In this document: piece by piece, positions 17,577-24,635 of the stretch
Numbering within the stretch: position 1 is the stretch's first letter
Layout: every line of letters starts with the position of its first letter
Origin: Bifidobacterium moukalabense DSM 27321
Lineage (GTDB): Bacteria; Actinomycetota; Actinomycetes; Actinomycetales; Bifidobacteriaceae
DNA: 55,609 bases
Direction of reading: 5' to 3'
Assembly (NCBI RefSeq): GCF_000522505.1
Contig: NZ_AZMV01000008.1
Span: 1 to 55,609 of the forward strand
Notes under the pieces: generated by a model
What the model was told of the DNA's origin: nothing
Database searches by the model: none
Seen by the model: only the letters and a program-made list of their open reading frames with translations
Position numbers and translations under genes: made by a program

Positions 17577-18953
17577 TTACATGGCCATGAGACCGGTTTG
17601 GCGTGGAATCAGCACGGTCAGTACGAACCAGTGGTTCTCGGTGCGGATCGTCACCTCGCCGCCGTACTGCTGCGCGATATGCCGGATTGATTTCACGCCG
17701 AAACCATGCCGATGCCGATCGTCGCGTTTCGTGGTGCGCAGGTTGCCGTCCGCGTCTTTGTTGAGCCGGGAATCGTAATAATTCTCGACGCGCACCACAG
17801 TGAACCGGTTCTGCTCATACAACGCCAGTTTGATGAGCCGCTGGTCGGCGTCCGGCAGCTTCGATGTCGCCTCGATCGCATTGTCAAGCGCATTGCCGAA
17901 CAGTGATGCGATATCCATCGACGACATGTTGTTCAGCAGTGAACCATCGGCTACGGCGGTGAACGTGATGCCGCGGTCGGCGCAGGTGCGTTCCTTCGTG
18001 GTCAGGATGACGTCCAGCACGGGATTGCCGGTATGCTGCTGCGCACTGTAGCGTTGCACCGACTTTTCCAACTGCTCGAAGCCGGCCGCCGCATGTTCCG
18101 GATCAACCTGCGCGCGCAGTGCCGTGATCTGATGCTTCAGATCATGCGCCAGACGGCCCAATGACTCGATGTTCTCCTTGGACTGCAGATACTCCTGATG
18201 CTGGCTTTCCAACTGTGCGTTGATCGACGCGAGTTCCGTGTTCGCCTCGATACGCCGCGCCTGCTCCTGCTGCGCATAAAGAATCGCGAAACCGCAGAAA
18301 TCCACCAACGTGCGGATATAGAAGACCTCCTGGCCTACGGAGCCGGAGAACGGCGTATTCGTCGAGACGAAACTCAGGTTGCTCATGGCGAACGTGACCA
18401 CCGTGATGGCCACCGTCGCAATCGCGGCGGGCGTCGTCGGCAATGTGGGTGCGGTCTGACTGAAATTGCCGCGTTCCACCAGCCAGGCCAATCCGAAGCA
18501 GATTGCGTAGATGCCGATGAGCGAAAGGACCGACCGCCAATCGAAACCCAAAGTGTCATCCCGCATGTTGGCGAAGGTCACGATCTGCCAGTGCAGCGAT
18601 GCGACCAGCTCGCCCAGCACGAAGGCGCGGGCCGTGATATACAGGCTTTCACGCTTGCCGGCGCCGGCACCGAACAGAATCGTCGCATACATGCAGCCGA
18701 ACGCCAGCATCATGCCGACGATCCAAAACCAGATTGGCAGCATGCCATCGAGATACTGCACCGCAATCAGCAGTGCAAGGCCGGCCACGGCCGCGAACGC
18801 CGTGCGGTGCTGCGGGGCACGGCGGTACAGTACGGCGATGTAGACCATGCAGGCCAGCCATTCGCAGATTCCCGTATACACACGGGGAATGTCGGGCAAG
18901 GCGTTGGTGATGCCGGTCATCGCGGGCATGGCGAGCATGTCGGAGCCAGTCAC
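17577..18953 (-). CDS. LytTR-partner sensor histidine kinase
   Basis: This 458-residue kinase has about six transmembrane segments in residues 20-230, then a coiled-coil linker (ARRIEANTELASINAQLESQ). The His box RLAHDLKHQITALR (His270), N box FGNALDNAIEATSK and G box RHGFGVKSIRHIAQQYGG form a GHKL ATPase. It is intact and shows the same layout as the frameshifted kinase at 12416. The start GTG 18953 overlaps the regulator stop codon as GTGA with GGGAGG upstream, implying translational coupling; ATG 18938 is an alternative. The signal it senses is unknown. Confidence 0.88.
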   Translation of the reverse strand: MTGSDMLAMPAMTGITNALPDIPRVYTGICEWLACMVYIAVLYRRAPQHRTAFAAVAGLALLIAVQYLDGMLPIWFWIVGMMLAFGCMYATILFGAGAGKRESLYITARAFVLGELVASLHWQIVTFANMRDDTLGFDWRSVLSLIGIYAICFGLAWLVERGNFSQTAPTLPTTPAAIATVAITVVTFAMSNLSFVSTNTPFSGSVGQEVFYIRTLVDFCGFAILYAQQEQARRIEANTELASINAQLESQHQEYLQSKENIESLGRLAHDLKHQITALRAQVDPEHAAAGFEQLEKSVQRYSAQQHTGNPVLDVILTTKERTCADRGITFTAVADGSLLNNMSSMDIASLFGNALDNAIEATSKLPDADQRLIKLALYEQNRFTVVRVENYYDSRLNKDADGNLRTTKRDDRHRHGFGVKSIRHIAQQYGGEVTIRTENHWFVLTVLIPRQTGLMAM

Positions 18954-19666
18954 CTTCCTCCTCCCATGAAGTCGGTCAATGCCGCCAGAAACGCCTTTTT
19001 GCGTGGTCGGCTTACGCGCAGGTGCTCGCCGTTCGACATCACGCAATCCTGGTCGGCCACGCCGATGACGTGTCGGAGATTCACCAGATAGCAGGAATTC
19101 GAGCGGAAGAAGTGACAGTCGGCGAGCTTCGCCTCCATGTCTTTGAGCGTACCGTTGATCGACAGCTTGCCATCAAGCGTGTGGATTACGATCGTATGCC
19201 GGATCGACTCGATATATACGATGTCCGTCAATTCGAGGCGCATCTGGCCATTGCTGGTTTCGATCAGCATCGAATCGTTGTTGTTGCGGCGCACCGCGTC
19301 GATGGAACGTTTGAGCTCCTGCGAAAACGCGAACCATGGCACGGGCTTCAGCAGATACGACAGCGCGCGCACCTCGTAGCCGCTGATGGCATACTGCGGG
19401 GCCGCGGTGATGAATACGATCACCACGTGGTCGTCCCGTTCGCGTATGCGCCGGGCCGCCTCCATGCCGTCCATTTCCTTCATCTCGATATCGAGCAGCA
19501 GGATGTCGTAGACAGGGGTGTATCTCTCGACGATTCGTGCGCCGTCGTCGAATACGGAGACGGTGAATCGCTCGTTATTCTCGCTTTGGTAGCGGTTGAG
19601 ATAGTCGAGTACTCGCTGGCAGCTTGCGGGGTCGTCTTCGACCACTCCGATTCGTATGTTGCGCAT
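18950..19666 (-). CDS. LytTR-family response regulator, second system
   Basis: This 238-residue regulator has a receiver domain with VVEDD, phosphoacceptor Asp59 in LLLDIEMKEMDG, Thr in VFITAAPQYA and Lys in SYLLKPV. A LytTR DNA-binding domain follows (MLIETSNGQMRLELTDIVYIE, FFRSNSCYLVNL). It resembles the regulator at 11694, so the window carries two paralogous LytTR systems. ATG 19666 is preferred over the upstream ATG 19702 because the receiver domain begins directly there and GGAAGG lies upstream. It is divergent from the MsiK gene; its targets are not evident. Confidence 0.9.
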   Translation of the reverse strand: MRNIRIGVVEDDPASCQRVLDYLNRYQSENNERFTVSVFDDGARIVERYTPVYDILLLDIEMKEMDGMEAARRIRERDDHVVIVFITAAPQYAISGYEVRALSYLLKPVPWFAFSQELKRSIDAVRRNNNDSMLIETSNGQMRLELTDIVYIESIRHTIVIHTLDGKLSINGTLKDMEAKLADCHFFRSNSCYLVNLRHVIGVADQDCVMSNGEHLRVSRPRKKAFLAALTDFMGGGR

Positions 19667-19982
19667 GCCTGAGAACCTTCCCTTCCGTGACTCCCTATCC
19701 ATTGTCTCGCGTCCGTATGATAAAAACTACGATTCATCTGCGATTCAACGACAAATTCTCTTTCTGGACCGTGCCGGATGCGCGACACGCGTTGCCTAAT
19801 CGGGTGAAATGTGTATTATGGAACGTGGCTCAACGAAGAGATCTTCGCTAAACCAAGTACATAAATTAACGCTTTGAATTGTGGCTTTGTCGAAGTCGTA
19901 AGCTGCAAGGCGAGGCACAGGAAAGAAATCCCTTTACAACGGATCGTGAGGCACGTACCTGCCTCTGAAAGGATGACAAATC
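19667..19982. other. Divergent intergenic region between the LytTR regulator and msiK
   Basis: No gene is supported. It contains the msiK promoter candidate and, nearer the regulator, two GAATCG copies 11 bases apart on the minus strand (around 19738-19755) that could be regulator contacts. A small hairpin, GAGGCA (19948) pairing with TGCCTC (19960), sits just before the msiK ribosome binding site. Confidence 0.5.
19792..19819 (+). promoter_or_regulatory. Candidate msiK promoter
   Basis: TTGCCT (19792-19797) and TATTAT (19814-19819) are 16 bases apart. The predicted leader is about 155 bases long and ends in a 6-bp hairpin before the GAAAGGA ribosome binding site. Confidence 0.5.
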
Positions 19983-21110
19983 ATGGCAGAAGTCGTATTC
20001 GACCATGTTACTCGTATCTACCCGGGCAACGATAAGCCGTCGGTGGATGATCTGAACCTGGATATCAAGGACGGCGAGTTCCTTGTGCTGGTTGGCCCGT
20101 CTGGCTGCGGCAAGTCCACTACCCTGCGTATGCTCGCAGGCCTCGAAGAGGTCAACAAGGGCCGTATCCTCATCGGTGGCAAGGATGTCACCACGATGCA
20201 GCCGAAGGACCGCGACATTGCAATGGTGTTCCAGAACTACGCTCTGTACCCGCACATGACCGTTGCGGACAACATGGGCTTCGCTCTGAAGATCGCAGGC
20301 ACCCCGAAGGAAGAGATCCGCAAGCGCGTCGAGAAGGCCGCCGAGATCCTCGACCTGACCGAGTACCTCGATCGTAAGCCGAAGGCCCTGTCCGGTGGTC
20401 AGCGTCAGCGTGTGGCCATGGGCCGTGCAATCGTCCGTGAGCCGAAGGTCTTCCTCATGGATGAGCCGCTGTCCAACCTTGACGCCAAGCTCCGCGTGCA
20501 GACCCGTACCCAGATTGCCGCCCTGCAGCGTCAGCTGGGTGTCACCACCCTGTACGTGACCCACGATCAGACCGAAGCGCTGACCATGGGTGACCGCATC
20601 GCCGTCATCAAGCTCGGCCTTCTGCAGCAGGTCGGCGCTCCGACCGAGCTGTACGATCGCCCGGCCAATGTCTTCGTCGCCGGCTTCATCGGCTCCCCGT
20701 CGATGAACATCAACACCCACCCGGTGGTCAACGGCAAGGCGAAGATCGGCGAGGACACTGTGGATCTGCCGGCTGAGGCCGTCAACAAGCTGACCGCCGA
20801 GGACAACAACCAGATCGTCGTCGGCTTCCGTCCGGAAGACGCTTCCCTGGCTGCCCCGGATGATGCCAACGCCTTCTCCCTCAAGGTCATGAACGTTGAG
20901 GATCTGGGCTCCGACGGCTACATCTACGGCAACATCATCACCGATGGTTCCTCTGCTGAGGCGTCCACCATGATGTCCGATCAGAACAAGCTCACCACGA
21001 TTCGCGTGAACCCGCGTGCTCTGCCGAAGGTCGGCGATACCGTCAAGATCAAGATCGACCCGTCCAAGATGCACCTGTTCGCCCCGTCGACCGAGCTGCG
21101 TCTGAACTAA
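19983..21110 (+). CDS. msiK: Sugar ABC importer ATPase, MsiK/MalK/UgpC type
   Basis: This 375-residue ATPase has Walker [11 protein letters not shown]-loop [10 protein letters not shown], signature [15 protein letters not shown], Walker [17 protein letters not shown] and the switch histidine in VTHDQ, followed by a C-terminal OB-type regulatory domain (from about 240; VGFRPEDAS). That is the MalK/UgpC layout. It stands alone with its own promoter and terminator, away from any permease gene. In Streptomyces and related bacteria MsiK is a shared ATPase serving many sugar importers; the two importers at 36-39 kb and 40-44 kb lack an ATPase gene, so it probably serves them. Codon use is strongly biased (GGC, CTG, AAG), suggesting high expression. 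Confidence 0.92.
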   Translation: MAEVVFDHVTRIYPGNDKPSVDDLNLDIKDGEFLVLVGPSGCGKSTTLRMLAGLEEVNKGRILIGGKDVTTMQPKDRDIAMVFQNYALYPHMTVADNMGFALKIAGTPKEEIRKRVEKAAEILDLTEYLDRKPKALSGGQRQRVAMGRAIVREPKVFLMDEPLSNLDAKLRVQTRTQIAALQRQLGVTTLYVTHDQTEALTMGDRIAVIKLGLLQQVGAPTELYDRPANVFVAGFIGSPSMNINTHPVVNGKAKIGEDTVDLPAEAVNKLTAEDNNQIVVGFRPEDASLAAPDDANAFSLKVMNVEDLGSDGYIYGNIITDGSSAEASTMMSDQNKLTTIRVNPRALPKVGDTVKIKIDPSKMHLFAPSTELRLN

Positions 21111-21248
21111 GTGGATATACGAGTAACCAACCGTCGGGAATCCTTCCATAGGGCATCCCGGCGGGTGGCTGAATAAACTTGACGGAGGCTTCCGCTTCCG
21201 TCAACCATTAAACGAGACATTCTCTTCCTCTCTTATTGTCTCGTTGGA

Positions 21249-21280
21249 GAAGCCCCGCGTAGGTGCGGGGCTTCTTTTTT
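21249..21280 (+). terminator. msiK terminator
   Basis: GAAGCCCCGC pairs with GCGGGGCTTC around GTAGGT and is followed by TTTTTT. Confidence 0.93.
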
Positions 21281-21393
21281 GCCGCTGCCTCTGCAGATGG
21301 AGTACTCCCGATAAAGGTTGGGGGAGGGGTGGCCGACCGACATGGCAGAACGCCCCTTTCCCGTGGGTAGGTCAAAGGGTAGATTGGTGAGTT

Positions 21394-22806
21394 ATGGAAT
21401 CTATTGAACTGCCCCAGCTGGATCCCCGTGTGCTTAAGGCCACTTCCGTGAAGGCCGAAGATCCAACTGCACAATCTCCGGAACCGCAGGCGCTGAAAAT
21501 CACCGCCGCAAGCTCGAATCCGAAGATGTTCACCCTACCATGGGAAAAACCGTTGGCGACCTGGCCCGAAGATCTGCTGGCCAATCTGCCGCGAGGCATC
21601 TCCAGGCACGTGGTACGTTTCGTGCATGTGGGCGACGAAGTCTATGCCATGAAGGAAATCACCCGCAATGTCGCCGAACGGGAATACGAGCTGTTGCGTC
21701 GACTGCAGAAGCTGGAGCTGCCGACCGTGCAGCCGATCGCTGTGGTGACGGGCCGTCATAGCCATGATGGCGAGCCGTTGGAAGCCATCCTGGTCACCAA
21801 GCACCTGAAGTTCTCACTGCCGTATCGTGCGCTGTTCGCGCGCAACCTGCGTCCCGACACCGCCGAACGGCTGATCGATGCCTTGGCTGTGCTAATGGTG
21901 CGCTTGCATCTGGCCGGCTTCTACTGGGGCGACGTGTCATTGTCGAACGTGCTGTTCCTGCGTGATGCCGATGCGTTCTCGGCTTTCCTGGTGGATGCCG
22001 AAACCGGTGATCTGCAGGTGAATCTGACCGAGGGACAGCGCGAATACGATGTGGATCTGGCGCGTACGAACATCATCGGCGAACTGATGGATCTCTCCTC
22101 CGGCGCGCTGCTGCCGGGTGATGTGGACGAAATTGAGGTCGGCAACCGGCTGGTAGACCGCTATCATTCGCTGTGGAGCGCCCTGACCGACACCGATGAT
22201 TTCGGTCCGGATGAGATGTGGAAGATCGAGAAGCGTGTCAACAAGCTCAATAAGCTTGGTTTTGACGTGGACGAGCTGGAAATGAAGACCGCCGCCGACG
22301 GCAAGCGTGTGCTGGTGCGCCCGCGCGTGGTCGATGCCGGCTACGCCAATCGCAAGCTGCTGCGTTTGACCGGTCTGGACGTGCAGGAGAACCAGGCCCG
22401 CCGCCTGCTCAACGACTTGGATGCCTACCGTGCCTCCACATGGCGTGAGGGTGAGGATCTCGAAATTGTGGCGACCGATTGGATGCGCGAGGTGTTCGAA
22501 CCCACCGTGCGCATGATTCCGCGCGAATACCGGTCGCAGATCGAGCCGGCGCAGTTTTTCCATGAGGTGCTGGACCACCGCTGGTTCCTGGCTGAAAAGG
22601 CCGGTCATGACGTGCCGATGGCCGAAGCGGTGCAGAGCTATGTGGAGAATGTACTGCCGCAGTACAAGCTTGATTCGAAGGATGTGGACGCGCTGAACGC
22701 CGAAGCCGACTCCGGTGTGATCGACGACGAATACACCTACAACAATCCCGATGATGACGGCTATAATCCGGATGACGATCCGGATGCCGCGGTGTGGAGC
22801 CATTAA
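21394..22806 (+). CDS. DUF4032 protein with a kinase-like fold
   Basis: This 470-residue protein matches DUF4032-containing proteins of actinobacteria. Residues about 60-215 look like an atypical kinase domain: VYAMKEI may hold the ATP-binding lysine, FYWGDVSLSNVLFLRD resembles the catalytic HxDxxxxN loop, and FLVDAETG the metal-binding DFG. The DUF4032 part follows, and the C-terminus is acidic (DDDGYNPDDDPDA). No role is established. No Shine-Dalgarno is seen, but TAGATT lies eight bases before ATG 21394, with TTTCCC 17 bases further up, so a leaderless transcript is likely. Confidence 0.72.
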   Translation: MESIELPQLDPRVLKATSVKAEDPTAQSPEPQALKITAASSNPKMFTLPWEKPLATWPEDLLANLPRGISRHVVRFVHVGDEVYAMKEITRNVAEREYELLRRLQKLELPTVQPIAVVTGRHSHDGEPLEAILVTKHLKFSLPYRALFARNLRPDTAERLIDALAVLMVRLHLAGFYWGDVSLSNVLFLRDADAFSAFLVDAETGDLQVNLTEGQREYDVDLARTNIIGELMDLSSGALLPGDVDEIEVGNRLVDRYHSLWSALTDTDDFGPDEMWKIEKRVNKLNKLGFDVDELEMKTAADGKRVLVRPRVVDAGYANRKLLRLTGLDVQENQARRLLNDLDAYRASTWREGEDLEIVATDWMREVFEPTVRMIPREYRSQIEPAQFFHEVLDHRWFLAEKAGHDVPMAEAVQSYVENVLPQYKLDSKDVDALNAEADSGVIDDEYTYNNPDDDGYNPDDDPDAAVWSH

Positions 22807-22816
22807 ACACCCATGC

Positions 22817-22869
22817 ACCTATAACGAAACGTGGCCGAACTGGCATTGCAGTTCGCAGTTTGTTATAGG
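22817..22869. terminator. Branched inverted repeat between convergent genes
   Basis: An outer arm CCTATAAC pairs with GTTATAGG, and inside it CGAACTG pairs with CAGTTCG around GCATTG. It lies between the convergent DUF4032 and rlmB genes and probably ends both transcripts, although no long T-run follows. Confidence 0.55.
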
Positions 22870-22875
22870 CCGTGT

Positions 22876-23865
22876 TTAGTTCTTCGCGGCTTCGCGACGG
22901 GCGCGGGCCACCGCATACAGCGTGATGCCGGCGGCGACGGACGCGTTGAGCGACTCGACCATGCTTGACATCGGAATGCCGGCGATGACATCGCAGGTGG
23001 TGCGTACCAAACGGCTCAGGCCATTGCCTTCGGATCCAAGCACAACCACGAGCGGATCGGTTTCGAAGCCGGTTTCGCCGACGAGCGCATCGCCGCCACC
23101 GTCAAGACCGATGCTGTAGTAGCCGTGTTCCTTCAGGCCTTCGATGGCCTTGGTCAGATTCACCACGCGGGCGACCGGCATATGCGCGGCCGCGCCGGCG
23201 GAAACCTTCCAGGCGGCGGCGGTAACCGAAGCGGAACGACGTTCCGGCAGAATCACACCATTGGCGCCGAACGCCGCGGCGGAACGGATGACCGCGCCCA
23301 GATTCTGCGGGTCGGTCACGCCGTCCAAGGCGATGAACAGCGGCCGGGCCGCGATACGGGCGGCTTCGGAATTGGCGGCTTCCATGGCGCGCGACTTCTT
23401 ATCGGCGCGTTCCACGAGCTCGGCCAGTGACGAATACTGGAACGGCTGGGCCTTCATCACCACGCCCTGATGATTGGAGGAGCGCGCGATGCGGTCCATT
23501 TCCAAGCGATCCGCCTCAAGCAGGTTCAGACCGTGGATGCCGGCGAGGCGCACGATTTCGCGTGTGCGGTCGTCATGTTCGATACGTGCCGCGATATACA
23601 GCGTCGAAGCCGGAACGCCGCATCGCAATGCCTCGAGCACCGCATTGCGGCCGATGACCAGATCATCGGATTCCGAAGTGAACTTCGCCACGCGACGGCG
23701 TGCAGCCAGTCGCGGATCGGCCATTTTGCGACGATCCGCCGCCTTCTTGGCCTTATATGCCTTGTGATATACGCGATTTTCGGCCTTGGGAGTCGGCCCC
23801 TTGCCTCTCAGCGCGTTACGATGCTTTCCACCCGACCCCTTGGTCGGTCCTTTTTTCATTGCCAT
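22876..23865 (-). CDS. rlmB: 23S rRNA 2'-O-methyltransferase, RlmB/TrmH type
   Basis: This 329-residue SpoU-family enzyme has a basic N-terminal extension (about 1-65; KKGPTKGSGGKHR), then a substrate-binding domain (VIGRNAVLEALR), then the trefoil-knot methyltransferase domain with its three motifs: DPQNLGAVIRSAAAFGANGVI, VVLGSEGNGLSRL and IPMSSMVESLNASVAAGI. Family members methylate 2'-O of guanosine 2251 of 23S rRNA using S-adenosylmethionine. The ATG at 23865 or a second at 23859 could be used; neither has a strong ribosome binding site. Confidence 0.9.
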   Translation of the reverse strand: MAMKKGPTKGSGGKHRNALRGKGPTPKAENRVYHKAYKAKKAADRRKMADPRLAARRRVAKFTSESDDLVIGRNAVLEALRCGVPASTLYIAARIEHDDRTREIVRLAGIHGLNLLEADRLEMDRIARSSNHQGVVMKAQPFQYSSLAELVERADKKSRAMEAANSEAARIAARPLFIALDGVTDPQNLGAVIRSAAAFGANGVILPERRSASVTAAAWKVSAGAAAHMPVARVVNLTKAIEGLKEHGYYSIGLDGGGDALVGETGFETDPLVVVLGSEGNGLSRLVRTTCDVIAGIPMSSMVESLNASVAAGITLYAVARARREAAKN

Positions 23866-24092
23866 AGTTGCCTATTGTCCCAGCACCCCGGGAAATGCGT
23901 CGGCATCAAGGATCCGTGATCGGGCCGAATGAAATCGCCACGCACGGTTGGCGTCGATCGCATGACATTGGGCCGATGGAATCGTCCGGGGTCGGCAGTC
24001 GGGATTCATGCGACACGATTCGGAGTTTGGCTGTGATTCCGGGAATCGTGCATCGGCTTAAGCTGTCGAAATCGTTTGAGCCGGGAGATTGC

Positions 24093-24215
24093 CTACTTGT
24101 TGAGGGCTTTCTTGAGCAGGTCGGAGGAGGCCTTGGCGAGGGCGAACTGGCCGAAGCCGGGGTCGATGGAGGCGAGGTTGGCGTTGATGATCTGGTCGAA
24201 GGTGCTGTTCTTCAT
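24093..24215 (-). CDS. Small 40-residue peptide of unknown function
   Basis: A short frame encodes a 40-residue peptide that begins MKNSTFDQII and ends LLKKALNK. It has a strong ribosome binding site, GAAAGGAAG, six bases before the ATG, which is why I call it a gene. The peptide has no cysteine, has an acidic first half with a glycine-proline turn (IDPGFGQF), and a helical, basic tail. I do not recognise a family. It is not obviously a bacteriocin, signal peptide or toxin. It sits between rlmB and the cation ATPase gene and is transcribed towards rlmB. Confidence 0.6.
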   Translation of the reverse strand: MKNSTFDQIINANLASIDPGFGQFALAKASSDLLKKALNK

Positions 24216-24635
24216 GGTGTCTTCCTTTCGTCGCGGCCGCCGTCGCTGGTTCCTGTCGTCTTGCCGTTCCCGCCGGCCGCGGGGTGATTGTTCCGTTGTC
24301 TTTTTTCCGTCTCGTTGTTCTGTTGTGCCTTCATCATAGGCCGGCCGGCCCGTGCCGGTCATGCGATGATCGTTGATTTCTTGGCATGATCGTCGGCTCA
24401 TCTTGAAGAAAACGTAACAGCAGGCTGCAAAAAAACCACGAAGCTGTTTCACGGCATGTTTCACGAATTTGCGGAATCTTGACAATTGCAGGTGCGTCGC
24501 CTCATTGCAAAACAGGCACGGTGTGTAATAATGGCATGAATGCGTTGTTTGGCAATCGCCACAACGCCCACAACCGCGCAGCTCCGCCGCATAGGGCGAA
24601 GTTGACTACTCCGCGGCGCTCTCAAGGAGATCACC
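24216..24635. other. Intergenic region between the small peptide and the cation ATPase
   Basis: About 420 bases. The left part is the upstream region of the minus-strand peptide gene. The right part carries a TTGACA at 24479 and a promoter-like TTGCAA at 24505 with TAATAAT at 24526 for the ATPase gene. Short CATGATCG-type repeats occur near 24361 and 24386. No other gene is supported. Confidence 0.5.

Noticed and set aside
19717..19854. A 45-codon frame between the LytTR regulator and msiK
   Set aside because: No ribosome binding site, and it runs over the likely msiK promoter; composition is not peptide-pheromone-like.
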